A stretch of 61,155 nt of DNA from Alistipes sp. (GTDB taxonomy: Bacteria; Bacteroidota; Bacteroidia; Bacteroidales; Rikenellaceae). Location of the stretch: positions 1-61,155 of the forward strand of contig JAHHQK010000010.1 of NCBI GenBank assembly GCA_020026435.1. Reading direction: 5' to 3'. Under the pieces are notes generated by a model. It was not told where the DNA came from, did not search any database, and saw nothing but the letters and a program-made list of their open reading frames with translations. Positions 42,316 to 52,110 of the stretch are shown here, piece after piece. Numbering within the stretch: the stretch's first letter is position 1; each line of letters starts with the position of its first letter. The translations under genes were made by a program, and so were the position numbers.

Positions 42316-44193
42316 ATGGCAGATTTACTCAATATAAAGAACGATAACAACAACTACGGCGACGATGCCATCGTGACCCTCTCGCCCCGCGAACATATCC
42401 GTCTGAGACCGGGTATGTATATCGGCAAACTGGGCGACGGAACGCAGAGCGACGACGGTATCTATGTGCTGATCAAGGAGGTGGTCGACAACTCGATCGA
42501 TGAGTACATCATGGGCTACGGCCACAGGATTGACCTTACGATCGAGGACCGTGTGGTCACGGTGCGCGACTACGGCCGCGGAATCCCCCTGCAGTCGCTC
42601 TCGGCGGCGGTCAGCCGGATGAACACCGGAGCCAAATACGAGGAGGGTGCCTTCCGCAAGACGGTGGGTCTGAACGGTGTGGGTGTCAAGGCCGTGAACA
42701 TGCTTTCGAGCGAGTTCACCGCCCGCTCGGTGCGCGACGGCGAGGCCCATACGGTGGTCTTCCGCCAAGGTCTCGAACAGAGCGACCACTGGGAGTCGGG
42801 CGTGAAGGAGAAGGACGGCACGTTCATCTCGTTCCGCGTCGATGAGGAGATCTTCGGGGAGTATGCCTACAATTTCGAGTATGTGGAGCAGATGGTGCGC
42901 AACTACACCTATCTGAACCTCGGCCTGACCTTTACGTTCAACGGCCAGACGTTCGTCTCGAAGAACGGTCTGCTGGACCTGCTCAACGAAAACATGACCG
43001 AGGAGCCGCTCTATGCCCCGATCCACATCTCGGACGAGGACATCGAGGTGGCCATCACCCACGGCACGGGCTACGGCGAGAACTACTACTCGTTCGTCAA
43101 CGGACAGTACACCTCGCAGGGCGGTACCCACCAGGCGGCCTTCCGCGAGTTCCTGGCCAAGACCGTCAAGGAGTTCTACCATAAGGACTACGACCCGTCG
43201 GACATCCGCACGTCGATCATTGCGGCCATCTCGGTGAAGGTCTCCAACCCGATCTTCGAGTCGCAGACCAAGATCAAGCTCGGATCGAAGGAGGTCGAGG
43301 AGGGTGTCTCGATGCGTACGTTCGTGGGTGACTTCCTCTCGAAGCACCTCGACGATTACCTCCACAAACACCCCGAGACGGCCCAGATCCTCCAGAAGAA
43401 GATCGTCGAGAACGAGAAGGACCGCAAGGCCATTTCGGGTATCCAGAAGAAAGCCCGCGAGACAGCCAAGAAGGTCTCGCTGAACAATAAGAAACTGAGG
43501 GATTGCAAGATCCACCGTACCGACAGGAATGAGCTGGCCGAGGAGTCGATGATCTTCATCACGGAGGGTAATTCGGCCTCGGGATCGATCACCAAGAGCC
43601 GCGACGTGAGGACCCAGGCGGTCTTCTCGCTCAGGGGCAAGCCGCTCAACTGCTTCGGACTGACCAAGAAGGTGGTCTATGAAAATGAGGAGTTCAACCT
43701 GTTGCAGGCGGCGCTCAACATTGAGGAGGATATTGACAACCTGCGCTACGAGAAGGTGGTCATCGCGACCGATGCCGATGTTGACGGTATGCACATCCGC
43801 CTGCTGATCACGACCTTCTTCCTGCAATTCTTCCCCGATGTGATCCGCCAGGGACACCTCTTCATCCTCCAGACACCGCTGTTTCGCGTGCGCAACAAGA
43901 AGGTCACGCGCTACTGTTACTCGGAGGAGGAGCGTCTGAAGGCCCTGGAGGAGTGCGGGGCGAATGCCGAGATCACGCGATTCAAGGGTCTGGGAGAGAT
44001 CTCGCCCGAGGAGTTCCGCGAATTTATCGGCGAGGACATGCGCCTGGACAAGGTCCGCATCACGAAGGATGACCCGATCCACGAACTGCTGGAGTTCTAC
44101 ATGGGTAAGAACTCCTTCGAGCGTCAGGGATTCATCATCGACAACCTGCGCATCGAGGAGGATCTGGTCGAGGAGGATTTGTCGTTGAGTTAG
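42316..44193 (+). CDS. parE: Type IIA topoisomerase subunit B (topoisomerase IV ParE-type)
   Basis: A 625-residue ATPase subunit. A GHKL ATP-binding domain opens with RLRPGMYIGKLGDG and VVDNSIDEY (about 30-62). The transducer domain includes the FVNGQYTSQGGTHQAAF block (about 258-274). The Toprim domain has ITEGNSASGSITKSRD (about 417-432) and ATDADVDGMHIRLLI (about 488-502, DxD metal site). The end INPEE-like DKVRITKDDPIHELLEFYMG matches type IIA B subunits. It is encoded directly before parC, which favours topoisomerase IV for chromosome decatenation over gyrase. Confidence 0.93.
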   Translation: MADLLNIKNDNNNYGDDAIVTLSPREHIRLRPGMYIGKLGDGTQSDDGIYVLIKEVVDNSIDEYIMGYGHRIDLTIEDRVVTVRDYGRGIPLQSLSAAVSRMNTGAKYEEGAFRKTVGLNGVGVKAVNMLSSEFTARSVRDGEAHTVVFRQGLEQSDHWESGVKEKDGTFISFRVDEEIFGEYAYNFEYVEQMVRNYTYLNLGLTFTFNGQTFVSKNGLLDLLNENMTEEPLYAPIHISDEDIEVAITHGTGYGENYYSFVNGQYTSQGGTHQAAFREFLAKTVKEFYHKDYDPSDIRTSIIAAISVKVSNPIFESQTKIKLGSKEVEEGVSMRTFVGDFLSKHLDDYLHKHPETAQILQKKIVENEKDRKAISGIQKKARETAKKVSLNNKKLRDCKIHRTDRNELAEESMIFITEGNSASGSITKSRDVRTQAVFSLRGKPLNCFGLTKKVVYENEEFNLLQAALNIEEDIDNLRYEKVVIATDADVDGMHIRLLITTFFLQFFPDVIRQGHLFILQTPLFRVRNKKVTRYCYSEEERLKALEECGANAEITRFKGLGEISPEEFREFIGEDMRLDKVRITKDDPIHELLEFYMGKNSFERQGFIIDNLRIEEDLVEEDLSLS

Positions 44194-44209
44194 AGGGAAA
44201 ATTAAGATT

Positions 44210-46957
44210 ATGACAGAAGATATAAACAAGAGCATCGGCGGTGAGGAGCCCGCTGAGGACCGCCCGGCACAGAGCGCGACCCCCTCGGGGGCGGAGCCTT
44301 CCGTTCCGGCGGAGGACCAGGCCGGGATGGATGCCCCGGTACAGCCGGCGCAGAAGCAGCCGATGACCAAAAAGGATAAGTTCGACCGCCTGATGCAGGA
44401 CGAGGGCGGGGTGAAGAAACTCACGGGAATGTATAAGAACTGGTTTCTGGACTACGCCTCGTATGTGATCCTGGAGCGTGCCGTGCCCCACATCGGCGAC
44501 GGTCTCAAACCCGTGCAGCGACGCATCCTCCACGCCATGAAGTCGGTGGATGACGGCCGCTACAACAAGGTGGCCAATATCGTGGGTCAGACCATGCAGT
44601 ACCACCCCCATGGCGACGCCTCGATCAAGGACGCCCTGGTGCAGCTCGGACAGAAGGATCTTTTGATCGACTGCCAGGGTAACTGGGGTAATGTCCTCAC
44701 GGGCGACGAGGCCGCGGCGGGACGTTATATCGAGGCGCGTTTGTCGAAATTCGCGCTGGACGTGGTCTTCAACAGGAAGACCACCGAGTGGATGCGCTCC
44801 TACGACGGCCGCAACGACGAGCCGGTGACCCTCCCGATCAAATTCCCGCTGCTGCTGGCACAGGGTTCGGAGGGTATTGCCGTAGGTCTGGCCTCGAAGA
44901 TCCTGCCCCACAACTTCCTGGAGCTGATCGATGCCTCGATCGCCCACCTCGAAGGACGCAGCTTCGAGCTTTACCCCGACTTCCCGACGGGCGGCATGGC
45001 CGACGTGAGCCGCTACAACGACGGTCTGAGAGGCGGCACGGTGAAGGTTCGTGCCCGCATCTCGAAGATCGACAAGCGCACGCTGGCCATCACCGAGATC
45101 CCCTATACGACGACCACCGAGTCGATCAAGGACTCGATCATCAAGGCCAACGACAAGGGCAAGATCAAGATCCGCAAGGTCGACGACAATACGGCCGACA
45201 AGGTCGAGATCGTGATCCAGGTGTCGCCCGACGAATCGTCCGACAAGACGATCGACGCACTCTACGCCTTCACGGATTGCGAAGTGTCGATCGCCCCGAA
45301 CTCGTGTGTCATTGTCGATGACAAACCGCAGTTCATCGGCGTGAGCGACCTGTTGCGCTACTCGGCCGATCACACCCGCGACCTCCTGGGCCGCGAACTG
45401 GAGATCCGTCTCGGCGAACTGAACGAGGCTTGGCACGCGGCGTCGCTCGAAAGGATCTTCATCGAGAACAAGCTCTACCAGCTCATCGAGGGCCGCAAGT
45501 CCCGCGAGGAGGCCTACGATGCCGTGGACAAGGGCCTGGAGCCCTTCAAGAAACTGCTCCGCAGGGAGGTCACCCGCGAGGATGTGCAGCGGCTCACCGA
45601 GCTGAAGTTCATCCGCATCTCGCGCTACGATTCGGACAAGGCCGACAACGAACTGCGCCAGATCGAGAACGACATCAAGCAGACGCAGTACGACCTGGAC
45701 CACCTGACCGAGTATGCCGTGGCCTACTATAAACGCATCCGCGAGAAGTACGGCAAGGGCAAGGAACGTCAGACCGAGTTGCGCGAGTTCGACAACATCG
45801 AGGCCTCGAAGGTGGCGGTCAACAACGCCAAGCTCTATGTGGACCGTGCGGAGGGATTCTTCGGTATCGGCAAGTCGATGAAGGATGCCGAGTATGTGTG
45901 CGACTGCTCGGACATCGACGACGTGATTCTCTTCACGAAGGACGGCCGTTACCTGATCACCAAGGTCTCGGACAAGGCCTTCTTCGAGAAGAACATCTAT
46001 TATATCGGTATCTTCATGCGCAACGACGAGCGCACGATCTACAACGTCCTCTACCGCGACGGCAAGAACGGCCCGATCCTCATGAAACGATGCGCCATCA
46101 AGGGCATCACGCGCGACAAGGAGTACACCATCACCAAGGGTACGCCCAAGAGCGAGATCCTCTATATGTCGGTCAACGGCAACGGCGAGGCCGAGGTGCT
46201 GAAGGTCTACTTCAAGCCGCGTCCGCGTCTGAAGAAGGTGATTGTCGACCTGGACTTCTCGCAGCTGGCCATCAAGGGCCGCCAGAGCCAGGGCAACCTC
46301 TTCTCGCGCTACGGAATTCACAAGATCGTCCTCAAGGAGCGGGGTACATCGACCCTGGGCGGTCAGAATATCTGGTTTGACGAGGATGTGCGCCAACTCA
46401 ATGCCGACGGCCGCGGCCGCCTGCTCGGAGAGTTCGAGGGCGATGACAAGCTCATTGTCTGGACGCGCCGCAACCAGTACTATGTCACCGATTTCGACCT
46501 CTCGCAGCACTTCCCCGACGATACGGTGCGGGTCGAGCGTTATAATCCCTCGTGTGTCTACAGTCTCTGCTACTTCGACCGCGAACAGGGCTACTACTAC
46601 ATGAAACGCTTCTCGGCCGAACGCTCCGAGCGGATGCAGTTCTTCCTCGACGAGCTGGGACAGGCCGACTTTGTGGCGATGACCGACCGCAAGGCCACGC
46701 AGCTCGAAATCACCTACAAGGGGGCTCACGCCTCGCGTCCGGCCGATGTGATCGAGGTCGACGAGTTTGTGGGAGTGAAGAGCCACCGCGCCAAGGGCAA
46801 GCGTCTGACTACCTACGAAGTGGATACCCTCCGCTTCATAGAACCCGACGAGGAGGAGATTCCCGACGAGGAGTCGATTCCCGTTAAACCCGATGAGCCG
46901 GCAAAGGGAGGCGTCGAGGAGGATCCGATCGATTCGGAACAGTTGAATTTGTTTTAA
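44210..46957 (+). CDS. parC: Topoisomerase IV subunit A
   Basis: A 915-residue DNA cleavage/religation subunit. An unusual acidic and Pro/Ala-rich extension (about 1-55) precedes the breakage-reunion domain (about 72-500). The active-site Tyr is Tyr173 in AAGRYIEARLSK. The HPHGD segment at 132-136 is followed by Ala137, the position of the quinolone-contact Ser in E. coli GyrA/ParC. The C-terminal beta-pinwheel region runs from about 590 to 850, with a charged tail. It starts 16 bases after parE. Together they separate replicated chromosomes, the same stage of the cycle as the nearby ftsK. Confidence 0.94.
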   Translation: MTEDINKSIGGEEPAEDRPAQSATPSGAEPSVPAEDQAGMDAPVQPAQKQPMTKKDKFDRLMQDEGGVKKLTGMYKNWFLDYASYVILERAVPHIGDGLKPVQRRILHAMKSVDDGRYNKVANIVGQTMQYHPHGDASIKDALVQLGQKDLLIDCQGNWGNVLTGDEAAAGRYIEARLSKFALDVVFNRKTTEWMRSYDGRNDEPVTLPIKFPLLLAQGSEGIAVGLASKILPHNFLELIDASIAHLEGRSFELYPDFPTGGMADVSRYNDGLRGGTVKVRARISKIDKRTLAITEIPYTTTTESIKDSIIKANDKGKIKIRKVDDNTADKVEIVIQVSPDESSDKTIDALYAFTDCEVSIAPNSCVIVDDKPQFIGVSDLLRYSADHTRDLLGRELEIRLGELNEAWHAASLERIFIENKLYQLIEGRKSREEAYDAVDKGLEPFKKLLRREVTREDVQRLTELKFIRISRYDSDKADNELRQIENDIKQTQYDLDHLTEYAVAYYKRIREKYGKGKERQTELREFDNIEASKVAVNNAKLYVDRAEGFFGIGKSMKDAEYVCDCSDIDDVILFTKDGRYLITKVSDKAFFEKNIYYIGIFMRNDERTIYNVLYRDGKNGPILMKRCAIKGITRDKEYTITKGTPKSEILYMSVNGNGEAEVLKVYFKPRPRLKKVIVDLDFSQLAIKGRQSQGNLFSRYGIHKIVLKERGTSTLGGQNIWFDEDVRQLNADGRGRLLGEFEGDDKLIVWTRRNQYYVTDFDLSQHFPDDTVRVERYNPSCVYSLCYFDREQGYYYMKRFSAERSERMQFFLDELGQADFVAMTDRKATQLEITYKGAHASRPADVIEVDEFVGVKSHRAKGKRLTTYEVDTLRFIEPDEEEIPDEESIPVKPDEPAKGGVEEDPIDSEQLNLF

Positions 46958-46981
46958 TCCAAGCGATATTTCCAGCGGAAG

Positions 46982-47518
46982 ATGAAACCACTCTTTTTGG
47001 TCGGATATATGGGGTGCGGCAAGAGTACCCTGGGGCGTAAGATCGCCCGCCGGCTTCATGTCGATTTTTGGGATACGGACCACCTGGTCGAGAACCGGGA
47101 GGGTGCGACGGTGGCCGATGTTTTCCGCTATGAGGGCGAGGAGCGTTTCCGCGAGGTGGAGCGCGAGGTCCTCGACGGGGTGATTGCCCGCGGAGAGGGA
47201 GGAGTGGTCTCGACAGGAGGCGGGCTTCCCGTCTGGCGGGACAACATGGAGTGCATGAACCGCGAGGGGGTGACCGTCTATCTGAGACGCACGGCCGGGC
47301 AGATTGCCCGTCGGCTCAGCCCTTACGGACGACAGAAACGCCCGCGGCTGAGGGGGCTGTCGGATGATGAGATCGTGAACTTCATGACCGGGGACATGGC
47401 CGCACGGGATCCCTTCTATGCCCGTGCGCGGATCATCGTCGACTGCGAAAACCGGAGCGACGAGGAGCTGGTGGCGTTCATCGTGGAGCAGGTTGCAGCG
47501 CTGGAGAAAGGAGAATGA
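46982..47518 (+). CDS. aroK: Shikimate kinase
   Basis: A 178-residue P-loop kinase making shikimate-3-phosphate in aromatic amino-acid synthesis. Walker A is GYMGCGKSTLGRKIA (about 8-22), the shikimate-binding region is DFWDTDHLVENREG (about 28-41), and RYEGEERFREVEREVL and VVSTGGGLPV complete the family pattern. It lies 24 bases after parC and 6 before murI. No other shikimate-pathway gene is adjacent. Confidence 0.94.
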   Translation: MKPLFLVGYMGCGKSTLGRKIARRLHVDFWDTDHLVENREGATVADVFRYEGEERFREVEREVLDGVIARGEGGVVSTGGGLPVWRDNMECMNREGVTVYLRRTAGQIARRLSPYGRQKRPRLRGLSDDEIVNFMTGDMAARDPFYARARIIVDCENRSDEELVAFIVEQVAALEKGE

Positions 47519-47524
47519 TGTAAA

Positions 47525-48304
47525 ATGAATGACAATCGACCCATAGGAATTTACGACTCGGGGCTGGGCGGCCTCTCGGTATGGCGGGAGGTGCGCAAGG
47601 TGTTGCCCGGGGAGTCGTTGGTCTATTTGGGTGACGGCAAGAACTGCCCCTACGGTTCGCGTTCGCGCGAGGAGGTCCGCGATCTGGCCGACAAGGCCGT
47701 CGGACATCTGATCGGGAGGGGCTGCAAGATGGTGGTGGTGGCCTGCAATACGGCTACGGCCGCGGCCATCGACTTCCTGAGGGAGAAATATCCCGATATA
47801 CCCATTGTGGGCATGGAACCCGCCGTGAAACCCGCCTGTCTGACCACCCGCACGGGTGTCGTGGGCGTGCTGGCCACGGAGCGCAGCCTGGACGGGGATC
47901 TGTTCCGCCGTACGGCCGCCCGTTACGGTCGGGGGGTGGAGGTGATCCCGGTGGCCGGACGCGGATTCGTCGAGCTGGTCGAGCAGGATCGCGAGCAGAC
48001 GCCCGAGGCCGAGGCCTGTGTGCGTGAGGCCGTCGGGGAGATGCTCCGCAAGGGAGCGGACCGTATCGTGCTGGGATGTACGCATTACCCCTTCCTGAAA
48101 CCCGTCCTGGAGCGTGTCGTTAGGGGGTACGATGTGGAGATCATCGACCCTTCTCCTGCCGTAGCGCGGCGTGTGGTGCAGCTGCTGCGCGAGGGAGGCC
48201 TGGAGGCCGGGGAGGGGCATCGTGCCGAGTATTCCTTCGTGACCTTTGCCGACGAGGAGTACCGCCTACGTCTGGAACGGAAGGCGGAACAGCCTCTGAA
48301 ATAG
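47525..48304 (+). CDS. murI: Glutamate racemase
   Basis: A 259-residue cofactor-independent racemase that supplies D-glutamate for peptidoglycan. The start block is GIYDSGLGGLSVWREV (about 8-23) with YLGDGKNCPYGSRSREE. The two catalytic Cys are in VVACNTATAAAID (about 76) and VLGCTHYPFLKP (about 187). It is the last gene of the plsC-parE-parC-aroK-murI run and is followed by a hairpin. Confidence 0.96.
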   Translation: MNDNRPIGIYDSGLGGLSVWREVRKVLPGESLVYLGDGKNCPYGSRSREEVRDLADKAVGHLIGRGCKMVVVACNTATAAAIDFLREKYPDIPIVGMEPAVKPACLTTRTGVVGVLATERSLDGDLFRRTAARYGRGVEVIPVAGRGFVELVEQDREQTPEAEACVREAVGEMLRKGADRIVLGCTHYPFLKPVLERVVRGYDVEIIDPSPAVARRVVQLLREGGLEAGEGHRAEYSFVTFADEEYRLRLERKAEQPLK

Positions 48305-48329
48305 ACATTTCGATATTTTGACTTTTCGG

Positions 48330-48355
48330 GGTCGGCTCTTCGGGGCCGACCTTTG
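48330..48355 (+). terminator. Terminator of murI
   Basis: GGTCGGC (48330-48336) pairs with GCCGACC (48345-48351) around an 8-base loop, followed by a moderately T-rich TTTGTTGTTG. It is 26 bases past the stop. Confidence 0.65.
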
Positions 48356-48488
48356 TTGTTGCGGGCGGGGCATGACCCGGGGATCGGGCAGGAGGCGGTC
48401 TTCGGAGGCGTGTGAGACATTGGAGTAGGACTTCGGGTCGGAAGATTGGCCCCGGGAGACGAAAAAGTGGACGGTGGGGGTGAATGGA

Positions 48489-48520
48489 TTTCGGAAATCG
48501 CAAAAAAAATCGTAACTTCG
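48489..48520 (+). promoter_or_regulatory. Possible promoter of ftsK
   Basis: TTTC (48489-48492), 20 bases, then TAACTTCG (48513-48520). Each element is one base off consensus. The leader before the ATG at 48621 would be about 95 bases. Confidence 0.35.
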
Positions 48521-48620
48521 CTTGACGAATTGTGCGTAAATCGGAAGGCCGTGGGTCAGGGTGTCTCCCGCCGCGGATTCCAGGGAACGCACCCCTCAAA
48601 AAAAGACAGCATTACAGAAT

Positions 48621-51600
48621 ATGGCATCCAAGAAAAAGACTTCAGATACAACCCCCTCGGCATCGGCCCGCCAGGATATCGAACGTCCCGACAACGATAA
48701 TGTGCGTTGGATCGTGGGGCTGGTCCTGCTTTTCATCGGCGTGTTTGTCGCAGCGGCGGTTTTCTTCTCCTTCTTCAACTGGGACATCGACCAAAGCGGT
48801 CTGATGAACCCCGAGCAGAGACAACTTCTCCAGCAGGAATCCGCCAATCCGTGTGGATGGAGCGGTGCGCGGCTGGGCAAATGGCTCGTCGACGATTCGT
48901 TCGGTGTGGCGGGCATCATCCTGCCGCTTTTACTGGCGCTGGTGGGGGTGAGGATCATCCAGCAGATCGGTGCGCCCTCGGTGAAGAAGGGCGGCATGAA
49001 GATCAATCAGACGATCCTGTCGGCCGTTCTGGTCGTGCTGCTCCTGTCGCTTACGCTGGGATTCGCCCTGGCCGACCGGTGGAGCGTCTGCTCCTCGACG
49101 GGATGGGGTGGAAGTTTCGGTATCGAGATCGCCTCGATGCTCAAGATGAACATCGGCGCGCTGGGTACCAGCATCCTGCTGTTGGTGGGGTGGATTCTGA
49201 CGGGGGTATTCATCAACCGCAACTTCATCAAAACGGTCAATTCGGCCGGTAACGCCATGGTCGACCGCAGCGAGAAATTCGTCGAGATTGTCAAGCAGAC
49301 CGTTACCCACAACAATCGTGAGGAGGGCGGGGGAACGTCCGCACGTCAGAATGTCGATGCCGAGATGGCCGCCGCTGCCGTTGAGGCGCAGATGAGTGCC
49401 GAAAGAATAGCTGCCGCCGAGGCCCAGGCCCGTGCAAGAGCCGAGGCCGAAGCCCGTGCCGCAGAGCAGGCCATGAGGGAGCAGGCTTTGAGAGAACAGG
49501 CCGCCCGCGAACAGGCTTTGAGAGAACAGGCTGCCCGCGAGCAACTGGCCCGCGAACAGGCCGCGCGTGAGCAACTTGCGCGCGAGCAGGTCGAAAGAGA
49601 CCGCGCCGCCCAGGCTGCGCACATAGAGGATGCGGACGAGGATACTCCCTTCGAGGGGGAGGGTCTGCACGAGGGGGGATTCGGACCTACGGAATTTGAT
49701 TTGCCTTCGACCTCGGCCGAGGAGGCTGTGGCTTTGGCGGCTCTGGCGGAGCATAACGGTCAGATGGCGGGTGTGGATCCTGCGACAGAGGATCCCTCCG
49801 CAGGAACGGCTCGTCCTGCGGCATCGGCCGGAAGCGAGGAGGATGAGATGTTCACCGAGATAGACCTCTCACCCAACAGCGAGGCCCGTGTGGTGATGGG
49901 GCGCGGCGGACTGGTCGAGTTACAGGAGGCGATACCTTCGGCCGCAACCGTGGCTGCCGCCCTGGGGCGTACTTCGGGACGGCGTCAGCCTGTGGCGGAG
50001 GATCCCTTCACCGAGATCTCGCTGGCCGATCCCGACCAGGAACCGCAGAGCATGGCTTCGGACTCGGGAATGGACGGAGCGGCCCGGGAACGTCAGCGTG
50101 CCGGATTCGGGGAGGGGATCCCCGCTGCGGCCTATGGATCCACGGGCGAGGAGGAGGCGTTCACCGAAATCGACCTCTCGCACCCGACCCCCGATCCACA
50201 CTACGGTACAGAATATGGTCATGAGACGGAAATGCCCTGGAACACAATGCCTTCGGATACGGAATACGCCGCCGAACCGTCGGCCGCATCCGTGGAGACG
50301 GCATATTCGGGCGAAGGGACGGACGGTGCGCCCGTGATCTCGGCGGGATTTGCCCCCACGATCGATGGGGCGGGAAGCTATGGCGGTGCTGTTGCCGCCG
50401 TGGGTGGAGCCGCGGAGTCGGATCCCGCAGCCGATCCCGCCCGGCAGGGCGTGGTGGTCGATGTGGAGGCCCGCGAGGAGCAGCTCGTCGACGAGCGAAG
50501 CATCGACACCGAGGGCTACGACCCGCTGAAGGATCTGATCCATTATCACTATCCGTCGGTGGATCTTCTGGAGGACTACCAGGCCTCGACGAAGGTCAGC
50601 GACGAGGAGATCTTCGAGAACAAGACCCATATCGAGGAGACGCTCAAGAACTTCGGAATCCCGATCCAAAAGATCAAGGCCACGGTCGGCCCGACGGTGA
50701 CGCTCTACGAGATCGTCCAGGCCAAGGGTGTGAAGATCTCGAAGATCCAGGGGCTGGAAAACGACATAGCCCAAAGCCTTAAGGCCCTGGGAATCCGCAT
50801 CATCGCCCCGATCCCCGGCAAGGGTACGATCGGTATTGAGGTGCCGAACCGCGACAAGCAGATCGTCTCGATGTATTCGGCCATCCGCTCGCAGCGTTTC
50901 CAGGAATCGAAGGCCGCATTGCCTGTGGTCATCGGCCGGACGATCCAGAATGAATGCTATGTCTTCGACCTGGCGAAGATGCCCCACCTGCTGGTGGCCG
51001 GAGCCACGGGACAGGGTAAGTCGGTGGGTCTGAATGCCATCATCACCTCCCTGCTCTATCGCCGCCACCCGGCCGAGCTGAAGTTCGTGCTGATCGACCC
51101 CAAGATGGTCGAATTTTCGCTCTACTCCAAGATCGAACGCCACTTCCTGGCCAAGATGGAGTCGGAGGACGAGGCTATCATCACCGACCCCAAGAAGGCC
51201 GTATATACGCTTAATGCCCTCTGTACGGAGATGGACAACCGTCTGGAACTGTGTAAGATGGCCGGAACACGCAACATCGCCGAGTACAACGCCAAGTTCG
51301 TGGCCCGGAGGCTCAACCCCGAGAAGGGCCACCGATTCCTGCCCTATATCGTGGTGATTGTCGACGAGTTCGCCGACCTGATCATGACGGCCCGTGAGGT
51401 CGAGGCTCCGGTGATGCGTCTGGCCCAAAAGGCGCGTGCCATCGGTATCCATCTGATCATCGCCACACAGCGACCCGACGTGAAGGTCATCACGGGAGGT
51501 ATCAAGGCCAACTTCCCGGCGCGTATGGCTTTCCGCGTGATGCAGATGATCGACTCCCGAACGATCATCGACCAGCCGGGGGCCAACCAGCTGATCGGTC

Positions 51601-52028
51601 GCGGTGATATGCTCTTCTCGAAGGACGGAGAGCTGATCCGTATCCAGTGCGCCCTTGTCGAGACCGAAGAGGTCGAGCGCGTGGTGGACTACATCTCCCG
51701 CCAGCAGGGTTACACCTCGGCATACGCTCTGCCGGACTACACTCCCGATTCGGGTGAGGGAGGCATGGGCAGCGAGGAAAGCTCCGCTCCCGTCAAGTAC
51801 GATGTGCTCTTTGGCGAGATCGCCCGCGATGCGGTGTCGGGGGGACAGATCTCGACCTCGATGATCCAGCGTAACTACGAGGTGGGATTCAACCGTGCGG
51901 GCCGCATCATGATGCAGCTGGAGCGTGCCGGAATCGTCGGCCGACAGCAGGGTGCCAAGCCCCGCGACATCCTGTTCCACGACCTGCCTTCGCTGGAGGC
52001 CAAGTTGCAGGATTTGGGGGTATTCTGA
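48621..52028 (+). CDS. ftsK: DNA translocase FtsK with long repetitive linker
   Basis: A 1135-residue septal DNA pump. The ATG at 48621 (MASKKKTSDTTPSASARQ) is chosen because upstream codons show no coding character. Four membrane helices lie at about 28-205. The linker (about 210-620) holds a helical (A/L)REQ(A/L) repeat tract (about 265-335) and three copies of FTEI(D/S)L. The motor has Walker A in VAGATGQGKSVGLN (about 792-805), Walker B in VVIVDEFADL (about 911-920), and a winged-helix gamma domain at about 1065-1135 that reads orientation sequences. FtsK moves the terminus region through the division septum for dimer resolution, together with topoisomerase IV encoded just upstream. Confidence 0.95.
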   Translation: MASKKKTSDTTPSASARQDIERPDNDNVRWIVGLVLLFIGVFVAAAVFFSFFNWDIDQSGLMNPEQRQLLQQESANPCGWSGARLGKWLVDDSFGVAGIILPLLLALVGVRIIQQIGAPSVKKGGMKINQTILSAVLVVLLLSLTLGFALADRWSVCSSTGWGGSFGIEIASMLKMNIGALGTSILLLVGWILTGVFINRNFIKTVNSAGNAMVDRSEKFVEIVKQTVTHNNREEGGGTSARQNVDAEMAAAAVEAQMSAERIAAAEAQARARAEAEARAAEQAMREQALREQAAREQALREQAAREQLAREQAAREQLAREQVERDRAAQAAHIEDADEDTPFEGEGLHEGGFGPTEFDLPSTSAEEAVALAALAEHNGQMAGVDPATEDPSAGTARPAASAGSEEDEMFTEIDLSPNSEARVVMGRGGLVELQEAIPSAATVAAALGRTSGRRQPVAEDPFTEISLADPDQEPQSMASDSGMDGAARERQRAGFGEGIPAAAYGSTGEEEAFTEIDLSHPTPDPHYGTEYGHETEMPWNTMPSDTEYAAEPSAASVETAYSGEGTDGAPVISAGFAPTIDGAGSYGGAVAAVGGAAESDPAADPARQGVVVDVEAREEQLVDERSIDTEGYDPLKDLIHYHYPSVDLLEDYQASTKVSDEEIFENKTHIEETLKNFGIPIQKIKATVGPTVTLYEIVQAKGVKISKIQGLENDIAQSLKALGIRIIAPIPGKGTIGIEVPNRDKQIVSMYSAIRSQRFQESKAALPVVIGRTIQNECYVFDLAKMPHLLVAGATGQGKSVGLNAIITSLLYRRHPAELKFVLIDPKMVEFSLYSKIERHFLAKMESEDEAIITDPKKAVYTLNALCTEMDNRLELCKMAGTRNIAEYNAKFVARRLNPEKGHRFLPYIVVIVDEFADLIMTAREVEAPVMRLAQKARAIGIHLIIATQRPDVKVITGGIKANFPARMAFRVMQMIDSRTIIDQPGANQLIGRGDMLFSKDGELIRIQCALVETEEVERVVDYISRQQGYTSAYALPDYTPDSGEGGMGSEESSAPVKYDVLFGEIARDAVSGGQISTSMIQRNYEVGFNRAGRIMMQLERAGIVGRQQGAKPRDILFHDLPSLEAKLQDLGVF

Positions 52029-52110
52029 TCCTGCCGGACCTTATATATAAAGGAATGAGCCTGCAGCCGGAGGTAAGGTTGGGGCAGCAGACTTTGAAAA
52101 GCCCGAAACA

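Noticed and set aside
42325..44424. A 699-codon minus-strand frame opposite parE
   Set aside because: Antisense of a conserved topoisomerase gene with no independent support.
44135..48220. A 1361-codon open frame on the minus strand opposite parC, aroK and murI
   Set aside because: It is the antisense shadow of three clearly conserved genes. GC-rich codon bias removes stop codons from this frame. The translation has no domain and is a Val/Asp/Leu/Arg-biased mirror.
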